The notes under the pieces were generated by a model. It searched no databases and had not been told where the DNA came from. It worked only from the letters and a program-made list of their open reading frames with translations. The position numbers and the translations under genes were made by a program. DNA of 64,000 bases, from positions 1,736,001-1,800,000 of the forward strand of contig OZ252012.1 in NCBI GenBank assembly GCA_965247395.1, read 5' to 3'. The stretch comes from CAYRJD01 sp965247395. Lineage in GTDB: Bacteria > Actinomycetota > Acidimicrobiia > Acidimicrobiales > Poriferisodalaceae. Below, piece by piece: positions 8,572 through 16,996 of the stretch; positions within the stretch are counted from its first letter, which is position 1, and every line of letters starts with the position of its first letter.

Positions 8572-9375
8572 CTAGATCGCGCCGCTGGCCGGTTCCGGCA
8601 GTCTCACGCCGTGTTCGGTTGCCAGATGAGTCATCGGCACATCGTGCGAGTCGGTCGGCAACAGGTCCACGATGTTGTCCGACCAGCAGACACCCACTCG
8701 TGCGCAGTTGTCAGGCATGCGGTTTAGCAACTCGTCGTAATAGCCCGCTCCGTGGCCTAATCGATTTCCGTGCCGATCAAACAGCAGCCCCGGCACTAGC
8801 GCGACAGCGATGCGGTCTGTCACCAGCTCTGGCGCGTCTTGCGTAGGTTGCAAAAAGCCGAACCGATGCCGTTCCATTTCCATCGATGACTTCATTGCTG
8901 ACTTCGCCGGGTGGGATGCCGCAGCTGACGCCGGGTGGATGGTGAGCGGGCCGCTTTCAGGTGTGCGGGTAAGGGCGAAGCGATCCCAGCCGAGCCGATC
9001 AGCCAAAGGCTCTAGCGCTGGCTCTGCGGATTTTGAAACCTGTGGAGGTTGCGGAGGTTGTGGTGGAGGTTGTGGTGGAGATATAGCCCGGTAAAACAAA
9101 ACCAGCGCTTCTGGCTTGGCGAGAATCGGCGTTAGAAAATCGGCGAGAGCGTTTACAAGCTGAGCGCTAAGCGGTTCGCTAGCTGTTATCTGGCGCGAGT
9201 TGCTCCATGCTTGCTGGCCCTGTGCTTGCCGACTCTGTGCTTGCTGGCCCTGTGCTTGCCGACTCTGTGCTTGCTGGCCCTGTGCTTGCCTAGTCCAGGC
9301 TCGCCAAGCAGACTTTGAGTCGGCGGGGCTTGGCTGGTCGGTAGGAGTTTGGCTGGGCAAGCTTTGACTGGGCAA
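8572..9375 (-). CDS. 5-formyltetrahydrofolate cyclo-ligase with an N-terminal repeat insert
   Basis: The enzyme converts 5-formyl-THF to 5,10-methenyl-THF using ATP. The C-terminal half carries the family signature: IAVALVPGLLFDRHGNRLGHGAGYYD, here split as VPGLLFDRHGNR and LGHGAGYYD, followed by VGVCWSDNIVD. The N-terminal region, where the family has a conserved basic helix, is replaced or extended by about 2.7 copies of a decapeptide RQAQGQQAQS encoded by a 30-bp repeat. The start is TTG at 9375, six bases after the stop of the upstream SDR gene, so the two are probably one operon. At 267 residues it is longer than the usual 180-200. Confidence 0.85.
   Translation of the reverse strand: MPSQSLPSQTPTDQPSPADSKSAWRAWTRQAQGQQAQSRQAQGQQAQSRQAQGQQAWSNSRQITASEPLSAQLVNALADFLTPILAKPEALVLFYRAISPPQPPPQPPQPPQVSKSAEPALEPLADRLGWDRFALTRTPESGPLTIHPASAAASHPAKSAMKSSMEMERHRFGFLQPTQDAPELVTDRIAVALVPGLLFDRHGNRLGHGAGYYDELLNRMPDNCARVGVCWSDNIVDLLPTDSHDVPMTHLATEHGVRLPEPASGAI
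9211..9290. repeat. 30-bp in-frame tandem repeat in the cyclo-ligase gene
   Basis: Units begin at 9211, 9241 and 9271 (last one partial) and read TTGCTGGCCCTGTGCTTGCC and so on. The unit is a multiple of three, so copy-number change keeps the frame and changes only the length of a Gln/Ala-rich insert. Confidence 0.9.
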
Positions 9376-9381
9376 GCTCGG

Positions 9382-10134
9382 TCAGGCAATCGTCTCTGGC
9401 ACGTTGCTGACCAGCAGTTCCGCCACCGAAGCTGTGTTTTCCAGTCGCAAGATGTGTGCCACCGTGTCGGCCAGATCGTTGGCGTCGATCATGATTGATT
9501 CGTCTACTCCAAAGTCTGCGGTCATGTCGGTTTTGACGTACCCAGGGCACACCGCAGTGCAGCGAATGCCGTTTTCAAACTCACCGTGGCGAACGGAGTG
9601 ATGCAGCGCCATGGCGGCGTGCTTGCTCATGGCGTAGCCCGGCGCAAATGTGCCCTTCACGCGTTTACCGGACATCGAGATCACGTTCACTATGCGCCCC
9701 TCACCGCTTTGGCGCAGATGATCCAACGCTGCTCTTGTCATGAAGAGCGGCGCCTTGGCGTTTACCGCCCACATTTCTTCCAGGTGCTCTTCGGTTAGCT
9801 CGTCTAGCGAGTCGGTATGGATAACGCCAGCGTTGTTGACCAAGCAGTCCAGCCGACCATGGGCTTCGACCACTTCGGCTACCCAGCGGGTTGGTGCGTC
9901 TGGGTCTTTGGCGTCGTATTGATGTGTGGTGATGGCCGCAGGCGCTTTATCGGCGGCTTGCCTTGAGACTTGCCCGATGGCGCCACAGCTTTCTAGGGTT
10001 TCTTTCAGACCCGCAACATTGCGTGCGCCCAGCGCTACTGCCCAACCGTCGGCATGCAGCGCCTTTGCTAGTGCGGCACCTACGCCGCGATTGGCTCCGC
10101 TGATCATTGCTACTTGGCCTGAAATATCTCGCAC
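9382..10134 (-). CDS. SDR family oxidoreductase
   Basis: This is a classical short-chain dehydrogenase/reductase of 250 residues. The NAD(P)-binding motif is SGANRGVG near residues 13-20. NNAG (near 95), the catalytic serine region (VISMSG) and YAMSK (near 168) are all present. ALGARN after the second strand suggests NADP preference, which is an inference. The substrate is not predictable. The start is GTG at 10134 with GGAGG overlapping just upstream. It sits directly ahead of the cyclo-ligase gene on the same strand. Confidence 0.85.
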   Translation of the reverse strand: MRDISGQVAMISGANRGVGAALAKALHADGWAVALGARNVAGLKETLESCGAIGQVSRQAADKAPAAITTHQYDAKDPDAPTRWVAEVVEAHGRLDCLVNNAGVIHTDSLDELTEEHLEEMWAVNAKAPLFMTRAALDHLRQSGEGRIVNVISMSGKRVKGTFAPGYAMSKHAAMALHHSVRHGEFENGIRCTAVCPGYVKTDMTADFGVDESIMIDANDLADTVAHILRLENTASVAELLVSNVPETIA

Positions 10135-10258
10135 CTCCGCAGGGTAGGGGCGCGGGGTGTTTGAGAGTGGGGTGGCGAGACGTAGTGCGTTGTGGTGTGG
10201 GGCGCTGTGGTGGAGGGCGCTGTGGCGTAGTGGATGGCCTGGGGTTTGTCAAGCGGAA

Positions 10259-11080
10259 TTAATTCGCCGCAGTGGGCGCCGCAGTATCCGGCTCAGTGTC
10301 CGGCGCAGTATCCGGTTCTACCGCCCAGCTTGCTGGGTTGCCCCAACGGTCGTCATAAACGATTTCACTCAGTGGTAGGCGCCGCACCGGTCCGTGCTTT
10401 CCTACGGGTCTCCCCAGCGGAACCACCGCGTGGATGGCGACTTCGGTGGGGATGCTCAGCAGCTCTCGTAGCTCGGGTTCGACCGGTGAGTGCCAGCCGG
10501 TGATTACACCGCCATAGCCAAGTGCGCGCGCAGCTAGCAGCAGGTTTTGCACGGCGGGATACACCGACGCTCCTTCGGTGTGCGTAGCGGCGCGGTAGCG
10601 CACCAGACACGCCAGCACTACGACCGGTGCTTGTTCAAAATTGTCGACGAAGTGCTGCATGGTGCGAGCCATGCGTTCCTTGGGTGAGTCGGGGACGTTT
10701 TCCACGTACCCGTCTTTTATGTACCCGTCGGTGCTGGACTTTTCTTTCCAGCCAGCCCGAAACGCTTCACCCAGCAAGGCCTTGGCCTGTTTGGCGAGCG
10801 GCCCATCACGTAACACCAAAAACCTGAACTTCTGCCGGTTTGATCCGCTCGGCGCCCGTCCGGCGTGCCACAGAATCGTGCTTAGGTCTTCGTCGGAAAT
10901 CGGGTCTGGTTTGTAGCGGCGAATAGCGCGTGTGGTGGCAAGACCCTCAAGCAACCCGACCGGCTCGACCTCGCTGCGAGCGGCCTTGTCACGCTCGGAG
11001 GGGTCGTGCGTGGCGTGTTCGCTGTGCTTGCCTGCTGCACTGTCGCTTGAGCTAGCTGTGCGATCGTTTGAATCAGCCAT
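10259..11080 (-). CDS. Nitroreductase family protein
   Basis: This is an FMN-dependent nitroreductase-fold protein. The signature TTRAIRRYKPDPI and HAGRAPSGSNRQKFRFLV correspond to the FMN-contacting N-terminal region; the second FMN region is ALGYGGVITGW. The first 40 residues are low complexity and charged, and the C-terminus ends in short PDTAPDTEPDT repeats coded by near-identical 15-bp units. The ATG at 11080 is used. The family reduces nitro compounds, quinones or flavins, and in actinobacteria also includes enzymes with F420-like or unknown roles. Two more nitroreductase-domain genes occur at 29437 and 38023. Confidence 0.8.
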   Translation of the reverse strand: MADSNDRTASSSDSAAGKHSEHATHDPSERDKAARSEVEPVGLLEGLATTRAIRRYKPDPISDEDLSTILWHAGRAPSGSNRQKFRFLVLRDGPLAKQAKALLGEAFRAGWKEKSSTDGYIKDGYVENVPDSPKERMARTMQHFVDNFEQAPVVVLACLVRYRAATHTEGASVYPAVQNLLLAARALGYGGVITGWHSPVEPELRELLSIPTEVAIHAVVPLGRPVGKHGPVRRLPLSEIVYDDRWGNPASWAVEPDTAPDTEPDTAAPTAAN

Positions 11081-11107
11081 AGCTAAGAATCAGTCGTTAC
11101 AAAAATT

Positions 11108-11174
11108 GCACTAAGAAGCACTAAGAAGCACTAAGAAATCGCACTGGGAAATCGCACTAAGAACACTAAGAAGA
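11108..11174. repeat. Short tandem repeat over the 3' end of the ClC gene
   Basis: GCACTAAGAA-type 10-13 bp units run from about 11108 into the last codons of the ClC gene. On the minus strand this reiterates the stop-codon context TCTTAGTG several times downstream of the real stop at 11166. Confidence 0.8.
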
Positions 11175-12833
11175 AGTTGATAGCAGGTCGACCAGCTTCA
11201 CGATTTCGTTCTCGGTGATCACGCCAACCACGCGGTTGCCGCTGTCCACCACCGGATACAGCTCCACCTCGGCATCGGTCAAAGCTTCGGTGGCTTCGCG
11301 CAAGGTCCACGAAGGGCGCGCAGGGGTCAGATCGGTCACCATTGCATCACCCACCGTTATGTTGCCCCACTCTGATTGGGCGATTTGCTGCACGTCGGCT
11401 AGGCGAATCACACCTAAAAAGCGCTTGTTCTCCTGATCGGCCACTACCGCAGCTACCAAGCTTTTGGGTATTGCTGTCTTCCACACAAAATCGGTCAAGG
11501 TGTCATCTGGGCTCACCAGAGTGACGTCGCGAATCAACGCTTGGGTGACAGGCATTTGCATGCGTCGCTCTAGGTAGCCGGTGCGCGCTTGGCGCTGATA
11601 AAGAGAAACCGACGAAGAGCCCACCACTACCTGTGTGACTGCCACAGCGATCAATCCAGGCACCACAAAGTCGGGCGCGCCTGTTGACTCGGCCACGAAC
11701 ATCACCGCAGCTAGCGGCGTTCGATAGCCAGCCGCCAAGAAAGCCGCCACGCCGATGAACGGAAAAAACGCAAGCGAATCGGCGCCCAGATCTATCCAGC
11801 CACCCACTAGTCGCCCAACGATCAGACCGAAAACCGCTAGCGGAATAAACACGCCGCCAACGCCGCCACCAGCCAGCACAGTGGAGGTGGCAACCACTCG
11901 CGCTATTAACAACGCCCCCAACAGCCACAACGACGCCCGCGGATCGAGCACCCATTGCGTTAGCTGGCCTTCGGCGGTGGGACCCAGCGTGAGCGGAGCG
12001 TCGAAGAGATAATGCGACGCCACCGTTAGCCCCGACAAGATCGCCGCGCCAATCAACGCGGTCAGCCACCACGGCCGATTTGACAGACTGATGCGCTTAG
12101 CGCGAGCCACGATGCGCGAGAAGATCGTCGCGCCGAGCCCACACAACGCCCCTACCACGGCGGCTCCGAGCAGCTCGCGCCTGCCGAACCCAACCGACAC
12201 CCTGGCGGTGTCAGCATTGAAGGGCAGGGTGTTGAAGTCGGTAACGAGCACGTAGGTGACGTAGCTGCTGGCGCTGGATAGCAGGGCGGGCAGCAGAGCA
12301 CGGCGGCCGAGGTCGCTCTTGTAAGGAGCTTCAAGTGCGAACAACACTCCGGTTGCTGGTGCTTGGAATATGGCGCTGACTCCGGCGGCTGCTCCGGCCA
12401 CCAGCAGCCCGTATCCGTCTTGGCCGCGGAACAGCTTCTTGAGATGTTTCTGGGTGAATGAGCCGGTGGTCGCACCTGCGTAGATGGAAGGACCTTCCAA
12501 TCCGGCGGCGCCGCCCAGCCCGATCGTGGTAATCCCGGCGGCAAGTCGAAACGGCAGGTAACGCAGCAGCATCGGGTGGTTGCGGTTGTGATAGGCGCGG
12601 ATGTATTCCTCAGCGGTGGAGCTAGACAGCACCCGGCCGATGTTGGCCCAACGCAGTATCAGCACCGCTGCAAACAGTCCGACCGCTGGTGCTAACGCTT
12701 GTTGCCAGAGGTCCAGCTCGAGCACTCGGCGCAGCAACACTTCTTCGCTAATTAGGGCGACCGCGGCTACAAGAAGTCCTGTAGCTACGCCCACGGCGAC
12801 GTAGGTGCCTAGCCGAAGTAGTCGATTCTTCAC
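11166..12833 (-). CDS. ClC family chloride channel/antiporter with C-terminal CBS domains
   Basis: This is a membrane protein of 555 residues with about ten hydrophobic segments, the ClC signature GGAAGLEGPSIYAG (near residue 110) and GGGVGGVFIPL (near 325). Two CBS-like repeats follow from about residue 420 (VTLVSPDDTLTDF, and VGDAMVTDLTPARPSWTL to VITENEIV). CBS domains in this family sense nucleotides or ionic strength. The start is a GTG at 12833, only three bases after the 3' end of the tRNA-Ser gene on the same strand, with no Shine-Dalgarno. If the two are cotranscribed, tRNA 3' processing would leave a nearly leaderless message. Confidence 0.9.
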   Translation of the reverse strand: MKNRLLRLGTYVAVGVATGLLVAAVALISEEVLLRRVLELDLWQQALAPAVGLFAAVLILRWANIGRVLSSSTAEEYIRAYHNRNHPMLLRYLPFRLAAGITTIGLGGAAGLEGPSIYAGATTGSFTQKHLKKLFRGQDGYGLLVAGAAAGVSAIFQAPATGVLFALEAPYKSDLGRRALLPALLSSASSYVTYVLVTDFNTLPFNADTARVSVGFGRRELLGAAVVGALCGLGATIFSRIVARAKRISLSNRPWWLTALIGAAILSGLTVASHYLFDAPLTLGPTAEGQLTQWVLDPRASLWLLGALLIARVVATSTVLAGGGVGGVFIPLAVFGLIVGRLVGGWIDLGADSLAFFPFIGVAAFLAAGYRTPLAAVMFVAESTGAPDFVVPGLIAVAVTQVVVGSSSVSLYQRQARTGYLERRMQMPVTQALIRDVTLVSPDDTLTDFVWKTAIPKSLVAAVVADQENKRFLGVIRLADVQQIAQSEWGNITVGDAMVTDLTPARPSWTLREATEALTDAEVELYPVVDSGNRVVGVITENEIVKLVDLLSTSS

Positions 12834-12836
12834 GCG

Positions 12837-12925
12837 CGGAGAGGGTGGGATTCGAACCCACGGATGGGGTAACCCATCACTTCCTTAGCAGGGAAGCCCG
12901 TTCAACCAGACTCCGGCACCTCTCC
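12837..12925 (-). tRNA. tRNA-Ser (anticodon GCT)
   Basis: The complement begins GGAGAGGTGCCGGAG and ends in ATCCCACCCTCTCC plus a G discriminator. The acceptor stem GGAGAGG pairs with CCTCTCC, the anticodon loop is CTGCTAA between CTTCC and GGAAG, and a long variable arm as in serine tRNAs is present. GCT reads AGC/AGT. No CCA is encoded. Confidence 0.95.
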
Positions 12926-13073
12926 ACGACCAAGTCTTTGCGACCGTCAGACTCCAAGTTGAGTTGGCAACATCTGGCGTCGGTAATAGCCGGGCCGATT
13001 GTGGCAGTGATGCTAGCGATCGGTCGGGCTGAGCTTCGGCTCTGGCTGGCGGGCCATCGGTAGCGTGGGGAGC

Positions 13074-13158
13074 GGAGGGGTGGCAGAGCGGACGAATGCG
13101 ACGGTCTTGAAAACCGTTGAGGTGCAAGCCTCCGGGGGTTCGAATCCCCCTCCCTCCG
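13074..13158 (+). tRNA. tRNA-Ser (anticodon TGA)
   Basis: The sequence starts GGAGGGGTGGCAGAGCGGAC, with anticodon loop CTTGAAA between ACGGT and ACCGT, a long variable arm, and T-arm GGGGGTTCGAATCCCCC. The discriminator is G, typical of serine. It reads TCA codons and is divergent from tRNA-Ser(GCT); the 148-bp gap between them must hold both promoters. Confidence 0.95.
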
Positions 13159-13236
13159 CATTTGGCTGTGCTGGCTGGCCTGGCGTGCCAACCGGGGCGG
13201 TGCTTCGGCTCTGGATGCCACGGCGGTACTGCAGGA

Positions 13237-14268
13237 TTATTGCTGGATGCCGCGACGCAATCTGTCTAGCCAGTCGTCGGCTTCACTGCGAGCCGCGGCT
13301 GCGGCCTGACGTTCTCGTTCGATAGCGCTGTCAACCACACCGCCACCGCCGTTAGCACCACCACCGGCACTACCCGACGAGTTATCGCCGCCGCCGCTGC
13401 TGCCCAATGCGCCGACACTGCTAGCGATCGGGTACGAACCCAAAAACTTCACCTCGTGTTGTTTCATCTTGAGATTGCGCAAGCAGTCGGTGACCACTTC
13501 ATCGGCGATGTGTCCGTCGAAGTCGAGCAGAAAGCAATACTCACCAAGGTTCGTGCGAGCGGGTCGCGATTCCAGCCGAGTCAGGTCAATGCCGCGGGCT
13601 GCGAACTCCTGCAAGATCTGCAACAGGCTGCCCGGAACGTTCTTTCGCTGAAACACCACCACGCTGGTTTTGTCTCGTCCCGTCGGAGCAGGAATGCCTT
13701 CTTTCGACAGCAGCAAGAATCTTGTCTTGTTGCCGGGATGGTCTTCGATGGCGGTTGCTATGGCGTCAAGCCCGTACACATCACCGGCTCGCGGGCTGGC
13801 GATCACCGCCACGCCGCTGTCGTGTTTTTCGCTCAGTTGGCGTGCGGCTTCGGCGGTGGAGGTGGATGCCTGCAGCTGAGCGTCTGGCAGGTTTTCGTGC
13901 AAAAAGGTGCGGCACTGCGCCAGCGCTACCGGAAACGTTGTCACCGTGTGGATATTGGTGAGCTTGCTTTTGGGCAGCGCCAACAGATCCAGCCGAACGT
14001 TTAGCACCACTTCTCGCTGCACCAGCAGCGACAGGTCAAACGCCAGGGTGTCTTGGGTGACGTTGACCGCTCCCTCGATTGCGTTTTCGATCGGCACAAA
14101 TCCGACATCGACCGACTCTTCGGCCAGCGCAGTGAGCACGTCGGGGATAGACGAGTAAGGGTGCCCGTCAGCGGCGGCCAGGTCGGGCTGGGTTAGCAGG
14201 GCTTGTTCGGTGTAGGTGCCAAGCGGGCCGAGATAGCCGATGCGTGTGCGAGGTTCAACGGGGCTCAT
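13237..14268 (-). CDS. pheA: Prephenate dehydratase
   Basis: The enzyme decarboxylates and dehydrates prephenate to phenylpyruvate in phenylalanine synthesis. The catalytic PDT domain (residues about 8-195) starts IGYLGPLGTYTEQAL and ends with NKTRFLLL, which contains the conserved TRF motif. The ACT regulatory domain (about 205-280) has the LTRLESRPAR signature that binds phenylalanine. A Gly/Ser-rich tail (about 285-320) is unusual and low complexity. The ATG at 14268 has AGAGG eight bases upstream. No chorismate mutase domain is attached. Confidence 0.95.
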   Translation of the reverse strand: MSPVEPRTRIGYLGPLGTYTEQALLTQPDLAAADGHPYSSIPDVLTALAEESVDVGFVPIENAIEGAVNVTQDTLAFDLSLLVQREVVLNVRLDLLALPKSKLTNIHTVTTFPVALAQCRTFLHENLPDAQLQASTSTAEAARQLSEKHDSGVAVIASPRAGDVYGLDAIATAIEDHPGNKTRFLLLSKEGIPAPTGRDKTSVVVFQRKNVPGSLLQILQEFAARGIDLTRLESRPARTNLGEYCFLLDFDGHIADEVVTDCLRNLKMKQHEVKFLGSYPIASSVGALGSSGGGDNSSGSAGGGANGGGGVVDSAIERERQAAAAARSEADDWLDRLRRGIQQ

Positions 14269-14440
14269 TCGTGTTTACCTCTTTTTTCTTGGCGGGCGGT
14301 GCTGCGGGCTTGGTTGCGGGGTTGTTGTGTACTTGTTGATAGGCGTGGTTTCGAGCTTGGCATAGGCATCTGCGAGACAGATACATCGTTCGTGAATCGT
14401 TCATGCTTCGGCGCGAGCCAACAGGCGGCAGGATAGGACC

Positions 14441-15325
14441 ATGGAACAAGCACGACTGGCTGAACTGCTGGCCGGAGTGGCTGATGGTTCGGTGGCGCCT
14501 GACGATGCCATGGCGACTTTGCGGCGCTTGCCGTTTGCCGATTTGTCTCATACCCGAGTGGATCATCACCGCCAGCTTCGCACCGGCAAGGCCGAGGCGG
14601 TGTATGGCCCGAACAAAACTCCCGCGCAATGCGTGGACATCGTGGAGGAGTTGCTGACCGCAGGCGACGGCCCGGTTGTGTTGACTCGAGTGAACCAAGA
14701 GCAGACCGCCGCAGTGCTGGCGGCCCACGAAGGCGGACTGTGCCGTGGTGGGGTAGTGGTGTGGCGCAGCGCCGAGGCTCTGCCGGTGAATGTGGTGATA
14801 GCAACGGCCGGGACGGCTGACGGGCCGTTTGCCGAAGAAGCCGCCGCCGTGTTGGCTGCTCACGGCGTGACTGCGGTGAGCGTGCCCGACATAGGTGTTG
14901 CAGGGTTGCATCGGTTGCTGGCCGAGGTGGACACGCTGGCCGCGGCCGATGTGGTGATCGTGGTGGCCGGTATGGAGGGCGCTCTGGCGACGGCGGTCGG
15001 CGGCATCACTGCTGCGCCGGTGATTGCGGTGCCGACTAGCTCCGGCTATGGGGCTGCGCTGGAAGGTGTGACCGCGATGCTGGCGATGCTTAGCTCGTGC
15101 GCAGCGGGGATAACCGTGGTTGGCATCGACAACGGGTTCGGAGCGGCGATGGCGGTGTTACGGATTTTGGACTTGAACGAGCGCACCGGTGAGCACGCTG
15201 GTGAGCGAGCTGCCGCACACGCGGGCGCAGCGGTCGGTGAAACGACTAAAAGCGCAGTCGTAACGCGCGAGCGCGCTGGTGAGAGTGCAGCCAAGTCCAC
15301 GAGCATCTCAAACGGCCAGCTGTGA
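14441..15325 (+). CDS. larB: Nickel-pincer cofactor biosynthesis protein LarB
   Basis: LarB carboxylates and hydrolyses nicotinic acid adenine dinucleotide in the first step toward the nickel-pincer nucleotide. The C-terminal half is an AIR-carboxylase (PurE)-like domain with VVIVVAGMEGALATAVGG and VPTSSGYGA. The N-terminal region with YGPNKTPAQ and HHR is typical of LarB. The ATG at 14441 follows AGGATAGG. The C-terminal 45 residues are low complexity. The stop overlaps the larC start (GTGA), so the two are translationally coupled. LarA and LarE are not in the window. Confidence 0.9.
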   Translation: MEQARLAELLAGVADGSVAPDDAMATLRRLPFADLSHTRVDHHRQLRTGKAEAVYGPNKTPAQCVDIVEELLTAGDGPVVLTRVNQEQTAAVLAAHEGGLCRGGVVVWRSAEALPVNVVIATAGTADGPFAEEAAAVLAAHGVTAVSVPDIGVAGLHRLLAEVDTLAAADVVIVVAGMEGALATAVGGITAAPVIAVPTSSGYGAALEGVTAMLAMLSSCAAGITVVGIDNGFGAAMAVLRILDLNERTGEHAGERAAAHAGAAVGETTKSAVVTRERAGESAAKSTSISNGQL

Positions 15326-16767
15326 TCGAAACCGGTAACGCCACTAGCACTGGTCGCACCAGCCGCGCCAGTCGCACAGTGGCCTGGTTTCACCCAGTGT
15401 CTGGCATCGCAGGTGATATGGCGTTGGGGGCTCTGATTGATGCAGGTGCGAGCCTGAAATACGTTCGCAACGCAGTGGCCGGGCTTGACGTGCCGGGCTG
15501 GGAGCTGACCAGCGAAGTGGTCAAGCGTGGCGGCATAACTGCCACTAAAGCGGTTGTGACCACCGACCAGCAAGATGCTCACGATCACGAGCACGGTCAC
15601 GACGACACCCACCAGCATTCCTACGACAATTCTCATGACGGCGGTGCCGAGCACCACACCCCCAATCACACCCACGGCCATTCCCATCCGGACACCACCC
15701 AACGGCGCTGGAGCGACATCGCCAAGCTCATAGCTACTGCCGAGCTGCCAGCCGAACGTGTGCGTGAGCGTTCACAACAGATCTTCGAACGACTAGCGAT
15801 CGCCGAAGCACAGATCCACGGCATCGATCCTGCCGAAGTTCATTTCCACGAGGTGGGCGCTCTTGATGCGATCGTTGACATCGTCGGTGTGGCCGCGGCG
15901 CTAGAGAGCCTCGGTGTCGACGAGGTCGGCTGCGGGCCGGTGGCTGTCGGAATGGGTCAGGTCGCAACCGCTCACGGAGTGCTGCCAAACCCAGCGCCGG
16001 CCGTGGTGCGACTGCTGGACGGGTTCAAAGTAAAGGGGATTGACACAGACGTTGAGCTGACAACGCCTACAGGGGCAGCGATAGTGGCAGCCCTGGCAGG
16101 GGAGTCGGCTCCGCTGCCAGCACTGACGATCACCGCCTCGGGCTACGGAGCGGGCACGGCCGACCCCGCCGAACGCCCGAACGTGACGCAAGTGGTAATC
16201 GGTGAGCTGGCACTGCAACCGGGACTGGGTTCTGGCGCTGGCATGCCTGGCAGCGCTGCCGCTAGCAGTTCCATGCTTGGCAGTTCCGGGGCTGGCACAA
16301 ACGTGGTCGAGTTGGTAGAGCTATCCACCAATCTTGACGACGCAACCGGCGAGGTCTTGGCTCACGCCATCTCCGCGCTGATGGACACAGGTGCGCTTGA
16401 CGCTTGGGTGGTGCCGATTGTCATGAAAAAGGGCCGGCCCGCTCACTGCTTGCATGTGCTGTGCCAGCCGTCGTTGGCCGCGGCCCTAACGGAACTTGTG
16501 ATGGCGCTCACCGCCACGCTGGGTGTTCGTGCGGTGACCGTTTATCGCACGACCGCGCCACGCAAACAGGTGTTGGTGGAGGTTGACGGCCAGGCGGTGG
16601 CGGTCAAGCTCGGCCCACAACGCGCCAAGGCCGAATGGGATGATGCGGAACGAGCCGCAAGAGTGCTGGGTGTTGCTCCTATGGAGGTCGCAGCGCGCGC
16701 CGAGCAGATCGCTAGCGAGATGGTTGGTGAGGCGGCTGCCGAGCCCTCCAGCGAGCCTGTTAGATAA
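15322..16767 (+). CDS. larC: Nickel-pincer cofactor biosynthesis protein LarC
   Basis: LarC inserts nickel into the pincer nucleotide in a CTP-dependent step. The N-terminal FHPVSGIAGDMALGALIDAG and the C-terminal STNLDDATGE and MKKGRPAH blocks are diagnostic. A His-rich insert (residues about 90-120) is the expected metal-binding loop. In some bacteria LarC is made as two parts joined by a programmed frameshift; here one frame encodes the whole protein. It starts at GTG 15322, overlapping the larB stop. The last 15 bases with the stop are imperfectly repeated at 16770-16784. Confidence 0.9.
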   Translation: MIETGNATSTGRTSRASRTVAWFHPVSGIAGDMALGALIDAGASLKYVRNAVAGLDVPGWELTSEVVKRGGITATKAVVTTDQQDAHDHEHGHDDTHQHSYDNSHDGGAEHHTPNHTHGHSHPDTTQRRWSDIAKLIATAELPAERVRERSQQIFERLAIAEAQIHGIDPAEVHFHEVGALDAIVDIVGVAAALESLGVDEVGCGPVAVGMGQVATAHGVLPNPAPAVVRLLDGFKVKGIDTDVELTTPTGAAIVAALAGESAPLPALTITASGYGAGTADPAERPNVTQVVIGELALQPGLGSGAGMPGSAAASSSMLGSSGAGTNVVELVELSTNLDDATGEVLAHAISALMDTGALDAWVVPIVMKKGRPAHCLHVLCQPSLAAALTELVMALTATLGVRAVTVYRTTAPRKQVLVEVDGQAVAVKLGPQRAKAEWDDAERAARVLGVAPMEVAARAEQIASEMVGEAAAEPSSEPVR

Positions 16768-16830
16768 CTGCCTGTTAGCCAGTTGGTTCGGCGGGTAACA
16801 AGACTGTCCAGTCGTAAGCTGGCGCCAGAT

Positions 16831-16904
16831 GCGCCCGTAGCTCAATTGGACAGAGCGTCTGACTACGGATCAGAAGGTTGGGGGTTCGACTCCCTCCGGG
16901 CGTG
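16831..16904 (+). tRNA. tRNA-Arg (anticodon ACG)
   Basis: The acceptor GCGCCCG pairs with CGGGCGT, the D arm reads GCTCAATTGGACAGAGC, and the anticodon stem-loop is TCTGA-CTACGGA-TCAGA, giving anticodon ACG (inosine-modified in bacteria, for CGN codons). The T-arm is GGTTCGACTCC-like. No CCA is encoded. A lone DNA-methylase-like gene follows after about 90 bases. Confidence 0.95.
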
Positions 16905-16996
16905 CGAACCGAGCCTGCTCTGCGTTCGAGTGGAGGGCTATGTCACACCGCTTGGCTACTTTTGTGTTGTGCCCCGAGAGGTGAAAGGCAGTTGAT

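Noticed and set aside
13074..13158. Selenocysteine tRNA (selC)
   Set aside because: The anticodon is TGA, which reads the serine codon TCA; selC needs anticodon TCA and a longer acceptor/extra arm. This is tRNA-Ser.
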